From positions 2,363,501-2,427,500 of the forward strand of contig NZ_AP018365.1 in NCBI RefSeq assembly GCF_016756395.1: 64,000 nucleotides of DNA, read 5' to 3'. Made by a program: the position numbers and the translations under genes. Shown here one piece after another: positions 1 to 8,325 of the stretch. Source of the DNA: Streptomyces sp. SN-593 (GTDB taxonomy: Bacteria; Actinomycetota; Actinomycetes; Streptomycetales; Streptomycetaceae). The notes beneath the pieces were generated by a model, which had not been told where the DNA came from, did no database searches, and worked only from the letters and a program-made list of their open reading frames with translations. Position 1 is the first letter of the stretch. Every line of letters begins with the position of its first letter.

Positions 1-186
1 TCCGGTCCGCCAGCAGTGGGGGATTCAGTCATCACTATCTCCACTAAGGTCCGACCAGTGCCAGGACGGGACTGGAGCCGGGAACGCTTCCGGTGTGCTG
101 CCGGGCCGGCCCGCGGCGCCTCCGGCCGCCGTGCGCGGCTCGCCGGGCACGGCTGCCGGAGGAGCCGGGCGTTGCCGCCCTCGCGG

Positions 187-1404
187 TCAGCGGAGGGTCA
201 CGGGCAGGTTCTCGTAACCGCGGATCGTCAGCCGGTCCCGGCGGGTCGGCTCACCGGCCGGCGCGACGTCGGGGAACCGGTCGAGCAGTTCGGTGAAGGC
301 CACCGTGCCCTCCAGCCGGGCGAGCGGCGCGCCGAGGCAGTGGTGGATGCCGGCGCCCATGGACACCGGCTGGATGGCGGTGCGGGTCGGGTCGAAGCGG
401 TCGGGGTCCTTGTAGCGCTTGGGGTCGCGGTTGCCGGCGCCGAGCGCGAGCAGGGCCCACTCGCCCATCGGGATGCGGGTGCCGGCGATCTCGGCGTCCT
501 CGCGGGCGACGCGGGCGATGAGCTGCACCGGCGAGTCGAAGCGCAGCACCTCCTCGACGAAGTTGTCCGCGGCGATCTGCTTGGCGTGCAGCCCCGCGGC
601 GACCTCCGGGTGCTTGAAGAGCAGGTTGAGGCCGTTGCCGAAGATGTGCGTGGTGGTCTCGATCCCCGCGGCCAGCACCACGCCGAGGTTGCAGACGAGT
701 TCCTCCGCGGTCAGCGGCGCGTTCTCCTGGTCGGTGATCTGCACGACCGCGCTCACCAGGTCGTCGCCCGGCTCGGTGCGGCGCCGGGCCACCAGGTCCT
801 GGAAGTACTTCTCGAACTCGGCGTACGCCGTGTCCGCGATGAGGGTGTCCTCCTCGGTGGGGGTCACCTCGAACACCAGGGTCCAGTCGTTGGCAAGCTG
901 CTTGAACCGCGGCCAGTCCTCCTTCGGCATGCCGAAGAGCTCGCCGACGACGCCGACGGACAGGTTGAAGGCGAAGCGGTCCATGAAGTCGACCGGGGAG
1001 CCGTCCGACGTCGCGTCGGCCATCTCGTCGAGCAGGTCCCGAGCGATCTGCCGGATCATCGGTTCGAGCGCGGCGACCCGGCGGGCGCTGAACGCCCGGG
1101 CCATCACGTCGCGCATCCGGGTGTGGTCCGGCGGGTTGGTGTCCAGGATGCTGTTGGTCAGGGCGACGACCGACGGGTGCAGCTTCCACTCGGCGGCGGT
1201 GAACAGCCGGTTGTACCGGTCGTCCCAGGGGCCGAACTCGCTGGCGCGGAGCGTCTCGTTGATCGCGTCGTACCCGGGCACCATCCACAGCTTGTCGCCG
1301 AGCGGGGCGACCGGGCCCAGCCCGTGCGCGGCGGCGTAGTGCGGGTAGGGGTCGTCCCGGCCCTCAGGGGTGAGAAGCTCCCCCAGAATCTCGTTTGCAT
1401 CCAT
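187..1404 (-). CDS. Cytochrome P450 of the biosynthetic cluster
   Basis: A 405-residue soluble bacterial P450, probably an oxidative tailoring enzyme. The I-helix motif AGIETTTH, the K-helix ExxR as EVLR, and the heme loop GAGIHHCLGAPLA with the cysteine ligand are all present, so it should be catalytically competent. The ATG at 1404 is chosen over an upstream ATG at 1419 because GAGGAG lies 7 nt before it. It is the last gene of the leftward operon, 90 nt after the ferritin-like gene. No ferredoxin or ferredoxin reductase is in the cluster, so electrons must come from elsewhere. The substrate cannot be read from sequence; a lipid or carrier-bound intermediate is my inference from the fatty acyl-AMP ligase and KAS III in the same operon. 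Confidence 0.9.
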   Translation of the reverse strand: MDANEILGELLTPEGRDDPYPHYAAAHGLGPVAPLGDKLWMVPGYDAINETLRASEFGPWDDRYNRLFTAAEWKLHPSVVALTNSILDTNPPDHTRMRDVMARAFSARRVAALEPMIRQIARDLLDEMADATSDGSPVDFMDRFAFNLSVGVVGELFGMPKEDWPRFKQLANDWTLVFEVTPTEEDTLIADTAYAEFEKYFQDLVARRRTEPGDDLVSAVVQITDQENAPLTAEELVCNLGVVLAAGIETTTHIFGNGLNLLFKHPEVAAGLHAKQIAADNFVEEVLRFDSPVQLIARVAREDAEIAGTRIPMGEWALLALGAGNRDPKRYKDPDRFDPTRTAIQPVSMGAGIHHCLGAPLARLEGTVAFTELLDRFPDVAPAGEPTRRDRLTIRGYENLPVTLR

Positions 1405-1494
1405 GCGCTGACTCCTCAAGTTGCCTGATGTGGCGGTGGCGTTGGGGCCGGGAGCGGTGTGCGGCGGGTCGGCCGGACCGGCCTCGGACCCGGA

Positions 1495-2046
1495 TCACTG
1501 GGCGGCGAAGCGTTCCTCGAACTCGGCCATGGCCTTGCCGTAGATCTCGACGTCGGCCGCGGTGTAGCGGGCGAGGGTGTCCTCGATCTCCTGCTTGCCG
1601 TAGCGCTGTTCCATGTCCTGGAGGGCCTCGCGGACGTAGCGCACGTGCCACCGCTCGTCGAGCATGATCTTCTCGATGGTGGCCCGCACCGGCGCCGGGG
1701 TGTTCGCCTCGCGCAGGTGCTGGTTGTAGTGGCCGATGGTCCGCTTCTCGAACACCAGCGTGATGGCCATGACCTCCATCAGACTGGCCGGCACACCGAC
1801 CGCGTCCATGTACCGGTCCTGGTACGCGTCACGCATCGGGATCGCCCGCTGGTCCAGCGAGTCGATGCAGTTCGTCCAGTACGAGGCGTGCGCCGACTCG
1901 TCCGCGAAGTGGTGCGTCACGTCCTTCTGCAACGGGCCGCGGATCGTCCGCGCCACCCGCCCGAAGAACATCGCCCCGCTCATCTCCGACGACCGGTAGA
2001 AACTCGCTATCCACAACTCGTTCTCGGACAGTCGGATGTCACTCAC
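1495..2046 (-). CDS. Ferritin-like diiron protein, copy 1
   Basis: A 183-residue helical protein with the spacing of a ferritin-like diiron carboxylate site: E21, E50xxH53, E100 and E131xxH134. It is predicted to bind two irons and activate dioxygen; the reaction is unknown. The GTG start overlaps the SDR stop as GTGA, so translation is coupled. A second copy at 8322 on the other strand differs by a single residue (R5 here, Q5 there) and by only a few bases. Identity continues for about 12 nt past the stop codon and into the tail of the preceding SDR gene, which marks an inverted segmental duplication. Family membership rests on the metal-ligand pattern rather than on a recognised close homologue. 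Confidence 0.85.
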   Translation of the reverse strand: MSDIRLSENELWIASFYRSSEMSGAMFFGRVARTIRGPLQKDVTHHFADESAHASYWTNCIDSLDQRAIPMRDAYQDRYMDAVGVPASLMEVMAITLVFEKRTIGHYNQHLREANTPAPVRATIEKIMLDERWHVRYVREALQDMEQRYGKQEIEDTLARYTAADVEIYGKAMAEFEERFAAQ

Positions 2047-3083
2047 GAGGTCCTCCCCCAGCGGGTGCGCACGAGGTACTCGGCGGTCTGCGACACCAGC
2101 GCGTCGGGGTCGGGCGCCTGGTAGCCGGGCCACGCCTTGTGCAGCCGGGTGTTGGTGAAGACCTTCGGCCGGAAGAGCTGCGCGGAGAACGGCGAGACCG
2201 ACTCCAGCGCGTCGAGCACCGGTCCGTGCGGCAGGGTGCGGAGCCCGTTGATCAGGTTGGCGAAAGCCGCCTCGTCGACCAGCAGCGGGCGCAGGATCTG
2301 GCGCCGCAGGAAGCTGCTGTCCTGCTCGAACGCGGTGAACATCAGGTCCACGATCCGGCCGAGCCGCGGGGTCTGCTCCAGGTCCGGGCACACGTGGTAG
2401 TAGCCGGGCTCCGCGGACAGCAGCGCCATCGTCGCGTCGACGGTGAACTTCCCCGTCCCCAGCGACACCGGGATGTCGGAGAGGCCGGGCATCAGCGACA
2501 GCAGGCCGTAGTAGAGCAGCTTGAGCGTGTTGTGCACCGCGTTGTACTGGCTGACGTGCCCGGTGTCGTCGTCGGCGATGATCGTGGGCACCCGTGCGAT
2601 GGTGGCGGGCAGCCCGCTGTCGAGGACCAGGCGCTCGGCGGCGTGCTTGGACCACTCGTAGTAGTTGGCGAAGTGGACGGCGTCCGGGTCGTCGTCGGAC
2701 CGTCCGGCGGCGCGCGGCTCCAGGACGGGGCCGGCGGGCTCCTCCGCGATGTCGCCGACGGCGAGTCCCGCGGTGTACAGGGTCGAGAGCAGGACGACGC
2801 GCTCCAGGTCGGGGCAGCGCTGGGCCAGTTCGACGACCTGCCGGGTGCCGCCGATGTTGACCGCCTCGGCGGTCTCCTTGTCGACGGCGAACTTGGTGAC
2901 CGCGGCGGTGTGCACGATGTGCGTGATGCCGGCGGTCGGGACGCCGTCCAGCGCGCCGGGCACGGTGAGGTCGGCCTCGGCGCGGCCGTAGGCGAGCACG
3001 TCGCCGTAACCGCCGTGCTCGCGCAGTGCCTTGACGAGCAGTCCGCCCACGTAGCCGGCGGCGCCCGTTACCAGGACGGTCAT
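2043..3083 (-). CDS. Extended SDR / thioester-reductase-like oxidoreductase
   Basis: A 346-residue NAD(P)-dependent extended short-chain dehydrogenase. The Rossmann motif TGAAGYVGG is at residues 6-14 and the catalytic YxxxK appears as YEWSK near residue 146. The overall look is that of the reductase domains that release acyl thioesters as aldehydes or alcohols, or of sugar epimerases. In this operon, between KAS III and a diiron protein, reduction of a carrier- or CoA-bound acyl group is the better guess. GGAGG lies about 10 nt before the ATG. Its last 13 or so codons are duplicated just before the second ferritin-like gene (8287-8325), where they are no longer part of an SDR gene. Confidence 0.85.
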   Translation of the reverse strand: MTVLVTGAAGYVGGLLVKALREHGGYGDVLAYGRAEADLTVPGALDGVPTAGITHIVHTAAVTKFAVDKETAEAVNIGGTRQVVELAQRCPDLERVVLLSTLYTAGLAVGDIAEEPAGPVLEPRAAGRSDDDPDAVHFANYYEWSKHAAERLVLDSGLPATIARVPTIIADDDTGHVSQYNAVHNTLKLLYYGLLSLMPGLSDIPVSLGTGKFTVDATMALLSAEPGYYHVCPDLEQTPRLGRIVDLMFTAFEQDSSFLRRQILRPLLVDEAAFANLINGLRTLPHGPVLDALESVSPFSAQLFRPKVFTNTRLHKAWPGYQAPDPDALVSQTAEYLVRTRWGRTS

Positions 3084-3189
3084 GACTCGGTCACCTCCGG
3101 GAGGCGGACGCGGCAGACCGCCTCGTGCCGGACGAGGCGGAACTCCTGCGGTGGGCAGGCGGGTTCGTTCGAGGGCCGGCGCTGGTCGC

Positions 3190-4149
3190 TCACACCGCCT
3201 CCAGGATGGTGGCCTGCCAGTTCAGGCCGAACCCGGCCATCGTCAGCAGCAGCCGGTCACCGGACCTGATCCGTCCGGACTCCACGAGCGCGGCGAGGTT
3301 CAAGACGTTGTCGGCGGAGATCACGTGCCCGGCCTCGGGCAGCGTGACGCTCACCACCTTCTCGGTGTCGATCTTGAAGAGGTGGGCGAGGACCGTCCAG
3401 GCCACGTCGTTGGTGTTCTGGGTGACCACCCAGTCCAGGTCGGTGGCCTTCATGTCCGCCCGCTGGAGCGTCTGGGCGATCAGCCGGTGCATGTAGCTGA
3501 AGTAGCTGCCGACCGTCTCGTCGTCGCTCGCCATGCCCAGACCGCCGTTGGTGATCTGGTGGCTGGCGACGAGCCGGAAGGCGCCCTCGCTCGGCTCCCT
3601 GGTGACGACGCAGGCGGCCGCGCCGTCGGAGATCACGTTGTACGCCTGCTCGTAGACCGCGTTCTCGGGGAACCGGTCGGCGGTCACGCACAGGACGCGC
3701 TGCCACGACGGCTCGGTGGCGAGCATCGCGCCGGCGATCCGCAGCGAGCCGAGCATCGAGGTGCACGCCTGCTGGTTGAGGCCGATGGCGATCGCGCCGT
3801 CCAGCTCGAAGTCCGCCTGGAGCCGGCTGACCGGGAAGTCCATCAGGTGCTTGACGTCCCGGGTGGTGCGCCACTCCTCGTCGCTGCCCACGTTGGCGTT
3901 GAGCGGCAGGCAGGTGGCGTACACGATGGCGTCGGCGCCGGCCGCCTTGTCCGCTATCGGGCGGACCGCGGCGCAGGCCAGGTCGTAGGCCGAGGTTTCC
4001 GGTTCACACATGTAGTGCCAGCGGAATCCCGCCGCCTTCATGTCCTCCGCGGAGGAGAAAAGCCTGCCCGCCGCCGCGGAATCGTCGACGTGGCTTTTCC
4101 GTTCGCCGAGCGCGTACTTGAACGAATCGATGTAGAGGGATTCCACCAT
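3190..4149 (-). CDS. 3-oxoacyl-ACP synthase III-like protein with altered active site
   Basis: A 319-residue thiolase-fold protein of the FabH/KAS III type. The nucleophile is C129 in NQQACTSML. The usual His of the HQAN motif is replaced: the corresponding stretch reads TQNTN, and the usual GN motif reads EAGHV, so Asn is replaced by His. The canonical Cys-His-Asn triad is therefore not present in order. KAS III proteins with altered triads can act as acyltransferases forming esters, amides or unusual C-C bonds, which is my inference here. It is 106 nt upstream of the SDR gene in the same operon. Its promoter region and N-terminal codons are duplicated in inverted orientation at 6096-6250. 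Confidence 0.88.
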   Translation of the reverse strand: MVESLYIDSFKYALGERKSHVDDSAAAGRLFSSAEDMKAAGFRWHYMCEPETSAYDLACAAVRPIADKAAGADAIVYATCLPLNANVGSDEEWRTTRDVKHLMDFPVSRLQADFELDGAIAIGLNQQACTSMLGSLRIAGAMLATEPSWQRVLCVTADRFPENAVYEQAYNVISDGAAACVVTREPSEGAFRLVASHQITNGGLGMASDDETVGSYFSYMHRLIAQTLQRADMKATDLDWVVTQNTNDVAWTVLAHLFKIDTEKVVSVTLPEAGHVISADNVLNLAALVESGRIRSGDRLLLTMAGFGLNWQATILEAV

Positions 4150-4220
4150 CGCGCTCCCGTCTTCGCGCCGGGCCGTTGTCCGGCTCCGCGAATTGTGTGG
4201 TCGGAATCATCGATGGGACG

Positions 4221-4253
4221 AGCATAGGTCCGGCGGTTCAAGCAAATCCCTAG
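4221..4253 (-). promoter_or_regulatory. Putative PAS-LuxR (PimM-type) activator site and promoter before KAS III
   Basis: On the minus strand the sequence CTAGGGATTTGCTTGAA occupies 4253-4237. It matches the left half of the published PimM consensus CTVGGGAWWTCCCBAG. A -10-like TATGCT (4226-4221) follows GGGATT after an 18-nt spacer, so an activator there would overlap the -35 position. The same arrangement is repeated at 6102-6134. Two PAS-LuxR regulators are encoded at 11.9-14.0 kb. Binding is inferred, not shown. Confidence 0.55.
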
Positions 4254-4321
4254 TCAGTAACGGGACCGGACCGGACCGGAGAACGCCCCTCCCGGGTTTC
4301 GCGCCGGGCCGGGAAACACGG

Positions 4322-4360
4322 CGGACCCGCCGTCGGCGGTGTGCGCCGACGGCGAGTCCG
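4322..4360 (-). terminator. Hairpin downstream of the acyl-AMP ligase gene
   Basis: A long GC-rich inverted repeat (arms about 4322-4338 and 4344-4360, 5-nt loop) lies 78 nt past the ligase stop codon and before the KAS III promoter. There is no U-run, as is common for Streptomyces terminators. It suggests that the ligase and KAS III genes have separate transcripts. Confidence 0.6.
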
Positions 4361-4437
4361 GCCGGGTCGTACGGACGTGCGCGGCGACCGCCGCGAGGCT
4401 GGCGGCGCGGGGCGGGCGGCGCCGGCCCCCGCAAGGG

Positions 4438-6066
4438 TCAGACGAGCCGGGTGCCGGGCAGCTTCCCGGCCGACCAGAGCTGCCACATGGCGCGCCGCTG
4501 CGGCTTGCCGCTGGAGGTGCGGCGGATCAGGCCGTGCTCGCCGACGATGACGGCGATCTCGGGGTCGGGCCCGAGTTCGGTGCGCAGCGCCTGGGTGACC
4601 TTGTCGGCCCAGGGGCCCGGCTCGGCCTCCGCGAAGACGGCGATGCCGGGGCGGCCGGCGTCGCTCATGCTGACCACGGCCAGCCGGTTGAGGCCGGCGG
4701 CCTCGCGGGCCTTGAACTCCAGGTCCTCGACGTAGACGGTACGGGCCCGGACCTTGAGGCTGTCGCCCATGCGGCCCAGGACGTACAGGTCACCGTCGTG
4801 CACGAAGCCGGCGTCGCCGGTGCGCAGCACCCCCTCGAACGGCTCCTCGCCGACGTAGCCGTCGGTGACCGAGCGGCCGCTGATGACGATCTCGCCGAGC
4901 GAGCCCTCGGGCAGGGCCTTTCCGTCGGCGTCCGCGATCTCGACCTCCACCCCGTCGACGGGCAGCGGCCACCCCTGCCCGGCCAACCAGCCGGTGCCGT
5001 CGCCGGCCTCGGGGGTCACCGCGCCGGGCGGCGGCAGCAGCAGGCCGGTCTCCAGGACGTCCACCGGCTCGCCGAACTGCATCTTCGCCCAGTCCGGGCG
5101 CGCGACCCGGCCGGGGCGGCCCACCGCGCCGGCGGTGACCGCGGAGGTGTTCTCCGCCAGCCCGTAGGCGGGGTGGATCACGGCGGGGTCGAACCCGGAC
5201 GGCGCGGCCGCGGCGGCGAAGGCGCGCAGCGCGCCGGGGTCGGGCACCTCCCCGCCCACGATCGCCGACCGCCACCCGGACAGGTCCAACTTCGCCCACT
5301 GCTCCGGCCGCAGCCGGCGCGCGACGTAGCCGAAGCCGAACGACGGCGCCCCGGCGTGCGCCGCCTTGCCGGTGCCCAGGCACGACAGCCAGCGTTCGGG
5401 GCCGCGGATGAACTGGTCGGGCCGCATGAGCCACAGGTCGCCCTGGCGCGCGGCGGTCATCACGCAGGCCAGCAGGCCCATGTCGTGGTTGAACGGCAGC
5501 CAGGAGGCCATCCCGTCGCCGTCCTTCCACTCCATCCAGCGGTAGAGGACGGCGAAGTTCGCGACGATGTTGTCCCAGGTGACCTGGATGGCCCGCGGGC
5601 TGCGGGTGGTGCCGGAGGTGAACTGCAGCACCGCGACCCGGCCCGGCTCCCGCAGCTCCGCCGGCTCGGCCGCGTCCCTCCGCACCTCGCTGACCTGCGT
5701 CACGCCCTCCAGCAGGGGCGCCGACTCGGCGTCGGCGAACGTCACCGCCGGACGCGCCTGGTCGAGGATCGCGGCGGTGTGCGCGGTGTACTCCGCGCCC
5801 GCGCCGTATCCCGGGACCGGGAGCATCGTCGCGCAGCAGCCCGCGGCCCACGCGCCGAACAGCGCGGCCAGACCGTCGCGGCTGCCCGGCAGGGCGATCG
5901 CGACGACGTCCCCACCGCCCACGCCCCGCGCGGCCAGGTCCGCCGCCACCCTGCGGGCGTCCTCGGCAAGCTCGGCGTACTCCACCCGCTCCCAGCCGTC
6001 ACGTTCCCCGGCGAACCACACGCCGCGGCCGGGAGACGGCGCACTCAGCCACCCAAGTATCGACAT
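4438..6066 (-). CDS. Fatty acyl-AMP ligase-like adenylating enzyme
   Basis: A 542-residue ANL-superfamily enzyme that should activate a carboxylic acid as an acyl-adenylate for transfer to a carrier protein. FAAL-like signatures are present in order: TSGTTRSPRAIQVTW (A3), SWLPFNHDMGLL, RPDQFIRGPERWL, APSFGFGYVARR, YGLAENTSAVT (A5), RTGDAGFVHDGDLYVLGR (A7/A8) and RRTSSGKPQRR with the A10 lysine. The hinge region reads GRMGDSLKVRAR, so one usually conserved glycine is changed. The start at 6066 is chosen because AGGA lies 8 nt upstream; an ATG at 6075 is an alternative. It diverges from the N-oxygenase operon, and the 140-bp gap holds the regulator site. Confidence 0.9.
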   Translation of the reverse strand: MSILGWLSAPSPGRGVWFAGERDGWERVEYAELAEDARRVAADLAARGVGGGDVVAIALPGSRDGLAALFGAWAAGCCATMLPVPGYGAGAEYTAHTAAILDQARPAVTFADAESAPLLEGVTQVSEVRRDAAEPAELREPGRVAVLQFTSGTTRSPRAIQVTWDNIVANFAVLYRWMEWKDGDGMASWLPFNHDMGLLACVMTAARQGDLWLMRPDQFIRGPERWLSCLGTGKAAHAGAPSFGFGYVARRLRPEQWAKLDLSGWRSAIVGGEVPDPGALRAFAAAAAPSGFDPAVIHPAYGLAENTSAVTAGAVGRPGRVARPDWAKMQFGEPVDVLETGLLLPPPGAVTPEAGDGTGWLAGQGWPLPVDGVEVEIADADGKALPEGSLGEIVISGRSVTDGYVGEEPFEGVLRTGDAGFVHDGDLYVLGRMGDSLKVRARTVYVEDLEFKAREAAGLNRLAVVSMSDAGRPGIAVFAEAEPGPWADKVTQALRTELGPDPEIAVIVGEHGLIRRTSSGKPQRRAMWQLWSAGKLPGTRLV

Positions 6067-6101
6067 GAGCTCCATCCTGCACGAGACGGCTCCGATATTG
6101 A

Positions 6102-6134
6102 CTAGGGATTTGCCTGAGTCACCCGGCCTACGCT
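6102..6134 (+). promoter_or_regulatory. Putative PAS-LuxR activator site and promoter of the N-oxygenase operon
   Basis: CTAGGGATTTGCCTGAG at 6102-6118 matches 13 of 16 positions of the PimM consensus CTVGGGAWWTCCCBAG. A -10-like TACGCT (6129-6134) lies 18 nt after GGGATT. The block 6096-6206 is about 85% identical by eye to the reverse complement of the KAS III promoter region, so this promoter arose by duplication. It lies between the divergent ligase gene and the AurF operon and could serve both. Confidence 0.55.
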
Positions 6135-6206
6135 CGCCCCATCGATGATTCCGGCCACACAATTCGCGGAGCCAGGCGGCAGACCTGGCACGAAGACGGG
6201 AGCTCG

Positions 6207-6347
6207 ATGGTGGAACCTCTCGATATCGATTCGTCCAAGTCCTACCTGACGCTCAACGGCGTGAAAAACCGCGACGGCGCTGCATTTTCCGTCTCTGGAG
6301 GCGACATGAGTGATCGGCTGCATGGGCGCGCGGGAGACGAGACATGA
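6207..6347 (+). pseudogene. 46-codon remnant of the KAS III gene head, now a leader ORF
   Basis: This short ORF starts with ATG after GGGAG and begins MVEPLDIDSSKSY, to be compared with MVESLYIDSFKYA at the start of the KAS III gene at 4149. Similarity at the DNA level is strong across the promoter and first dozen codons and then fades. The stop codon overlaps the start of the AurF-like gene as ATGA, so the remnant may act as a translationally coupled leader peptide. It is most simply explained as the left-over start of a second KAS III copy whose body was replaced by the AurF/carrier/ligase genes. Confidence 0.7.
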
Positions 6348-7216
6348 GCCTCGCGGAATCCGTGGCGGCGGTGGCTCGGCGGCTCAGCGAGGTGTCCCAG
6401 CACTCGTACCAGAACCCGTACACCGCCCTGGACTGGCCGGAGCAGGTCGACCCCGAGGTCGACTGGTTCTCCTCCCCCGAGCTGCTCAGCCTGGCCGGCA
6501 CCCCGCAGTGGGACAAGCTGTCCGAGGCGGACCACAAGCGGCTGGCGTTCTACGAGGCGGTGAACTTCTACAGCCTCAACATCCACGGCGAGAAGGGCCT
6601 GATGGCCGGCCTCGCCGAGCGGCTCTACCGCAAGGAAATGATCCAGGTAGCGGACTACCTGCACCACTTCCTCGACGAGGAGAACAAGCACAGCATCTTC
6701 TTCGGCGGCTTCTGCACCCGGTACGCCCGGGTGTACCGCAGCCGCCAGTTCTCCGTCAACGAGGAGGAGGTGCCGCGCGACGTCGGCGACTTCCTCTTCT
6801 TCGCGAAGACCATGATCTTCGAGGAGATCGTGGACCACTACAACTGGCTCCAGGCGCGCGACGAGCGGCTGCACCCGGTGGCCCGGTACATCAACCGCAA
6901 CCACCACGTGGAGGAGGCCAGGCACCTGATCTTCGGGCGCCAACTGGTCACCGAGCTGTGGCGGACGAAGGACTGGGACGCGCAGACGGTCGAGGACGTG
7001 CGCGGCTACCTCGCGGCGTTCATCACCAGTAGCTGGCGGGAGTACTACAACCCCGACGTCTACGCGGACGCGGGCCTCGCCGACCCGTGGGAAGTAGCCG
7101 AAGCCGCCTGGCAGTCGCCGGCGCAGCGGGAGCACCGGCGCACGGTCACCGCCAAGTGCCTCGGCTTCCTCGCCACCGAAAAGATCCTTCCCGAGGAGCC
7201 CGTCGATGCTTTCTGA
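6344..7216 (+). CDS. AurF-type diiron N-oxygenase
   Basis: A 290-residue helical protein of the AurF family (PF11583-like), which oxidises amines through a mu-oxo diiron centre. Ligand spacing matches AurF: E113xxH116 and H187xxxE191xxH194, with E83 (or E71) and E160/E161 filling the remaining positions. AurF makes p-nitrobenzoate and the relative CmlI oxidises a carrier-bound amine. Here the next two genes encode a carrier protein and its amino acid ligase, so the likely substrate is an aminoacyl-S-carrier or its product, giving a hydroxylamine, oxime, nitroso or nitro group (inference). GGGAG lies 7 nt before the ATG. The 3' end overlaps the carrier gene by 11 nt. Confidence 0.85.
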   Translation: MSLAESVAAVARRLSEVSQHSYQNPYTALDWPEQVDPEVDWFSSPELLSLAGTPQWDKLSEADHKRLAFYEAVNFYSLNIHGEKGLMAGLAERLYRKEMIQVADYLHHFLDEENKHSIFFGGFCTRYARVYRSRQFSVNEEEVPRDVGDFLFFAKTMIFEEIVDHYNWLQARDERLHPVARYINRNHHVEEARHLIFGRQLVTELWRTKDWDAQTVEDVRGYLAAFITSSWREYYNPDVYADAGLADPWEVAEAAWQSPAQREHRRTVTAKCLGFLATEKILPEEPVDAF

Positions 7217-7445
7217 GCCGGATTTCCGCGCCGAGCTGCGTGCGTGGGTCAACGAGAAGTCGGGGGTCCAGGTCACCGACCACAGCCCGATCTTCGCCGA
7301 CCGCACCCTGCGCTCCGTCCACATCCCGGAGCTGCTGCTGCTGATGGAGCGGCTGCGGGGCACGCCCATCGACGTCGAGGACCTGCGCCCGACGGACTTC
7401 CGCGACATCGACACGCTGGCGACCCGCTTCGGGAAGTCGTCGTGA
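7206..7445 (+). CDS. Small carrier protein dedicated to amino acid loading
   Basis: A 79-residue protein with the helix pattern of an acyl/peptidyl carrier protein. The usual DSL phosphopantetheine site reads LRSVHIPELLLLMERL, where the serine after R is the candidate attachment residue. The C-terminal part (RPTDFRDIDTLATRF) is typical of carriers found beside aminoacyl-tRNA-synthetase-like ligases. GAGGAG lies 7 nt before the ATG inside the end of the AurF-like gene, and the stop overlaps the next start as TGATG. Tight overlap with both neighbours argues for equal production of all three proteins. Confidence 0.82.
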   Translation: MLSEPDFRAELRAWVNEKSGVQVTDHSPIFADRTLRSVHIPELLLLMERLRGTPIDVEDLRPTDFRDIDTLATRFGKSS

Positions 7446-8287
7446 TGCGCTGGCACGCCTCGGGGCAGGTGTCCCTCTCCGGGGACCTGCTGCGGCTGGC
7501 CGCGAACGCCGACGCGGCGTTCGTCCAACTGGCCGGCGTGTGGGGGGCGGAGGCCGAGCGCCATCCGTCCACCCTGCCGTCCGAGGTGCTGAACCGGACC
7601 GGCTACCTGCGGTCGTTCCCGCACCAGGCCACCCTGGCGGTCGGGCTCGACCCGGCCACCGTCGGCGACTTCGCCAAGGACCCGGACCAGGACCCGCGGC
7701 CCTTCCTGGGCCCGGCCACCGAGATCCTCACCCCGGCCGCGTGCTACCACCTCTACCCGGCGCACGAGGGCGAGTCCCTCGACGAGCCGCTCTACCTGAC
7801 CACGGTGAACACCTGCTACCGGCGCGAGACGGTCTACGTGCCGCTGCGCCGCCAGTGGTCGTTCACCATGCGGGAGATCGTCTGCGTGGGCACCGGCAAG
7901 GAGACCGCGCACTTCGCGCAGCGGACCACCGAGGCGGTCACGCAGCTGTTCGACCTCGCCGGCCTGGACGTGGAGTGGGAGCACGCGACCGACCCGTTCT
8001 TCGAGCCGGAGCAGAACCCGGCGTTCCTGATGCAGAAGCTGAGCCCGGTCAAGCGCGAGGCGACGTACGGGGACCTGGCGATCTCGTCGGTGAACCTGCA
8101 CCACGAGCACTTCGGCGAGGCGTTCGGCATCACCAGGGACGGGCAGGACGCGCACACCGCGTGTGTCGCCTTCGGACTCGAACGCTGGCTGGCGGCGGTC
8201 CTGGGCACCCACGGCGAGGACCCCCGGTCGTGGCCCGACCTGTCCGCGCTCGCCGCGGAGGTGGTCGCCAAGTGGCACGTGTCGTAG
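7445..8287 (+). CDS. Amino acid:[carrier protein] ligase, class II aaRS-like
   Basis: A 280-residue stand-alone catalytic domain related to atypical seryl-tRNA synthetases. Homologues studied in Bradyrhizobium and others no longer charge tRNA and instead transfer Gly or Ala to a carrier protein. Motif 2 is visible as YRRETVYVPLRRQWSFTMRE and motif 3 as FGLERW. C100, E144 and C240 have the spacing of the zinc ligands that bind the substrate amino group in that family, which fits a small amino acid. No tRNA-binding domain is present. The genes for its probable carrier and the amine-oxidising enzyme are directly upstream with overlapping codons. Confidence 0.87.
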   Translation: MRWHASGQVSLSGDLLRLAANADAAFVQLAGVWGAEAERHPSTLPSEVLNRTGYLRSFPHQATLAVGLDPATVGDFAKDPDQDPRPFLGPATEILTPAACYHLYPAHEGESLDEPLYLTTVNTCYRRETVYVPLRRQWSFTMREIVCVGTGKETAHFAQRTTEAVTQLFDLAGLDVEWEHATDPFFEPEQNPAFLMQKLSPVKREATYGDLAISSVNLHHEHFGEAFGITRDGQDAHTACVAFGLERWLAAVLGTHGEDPRSWPDLSALAAEVVAKWHVS

Positions 8288-8325
8288 CAGACCTTGTGCA
8301 CACCCGATGGGAGAGGACCTCGTGA
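8287..8325 (+). pseudogene. Remnant of the SDR gene 3' end
   Basis: In the frame read before the second ferritin-like gene, the last codons give LVHTRWERTS followed by TGA, against LVRTRWGRTS at the true end of the SDR gene at 2043. The remnant still supplies the GTGA overlap with the ferritin-like start codon. It fixes one boundary of the inverted duplication inside the SDR gene. Confidence 0.75.

Noticed and set aside
1..186. Partial gene at the left edge
   Set aside because: No frame entering from the left shows a recognisable protein; I see only the sequence downstream of the P450 gene.
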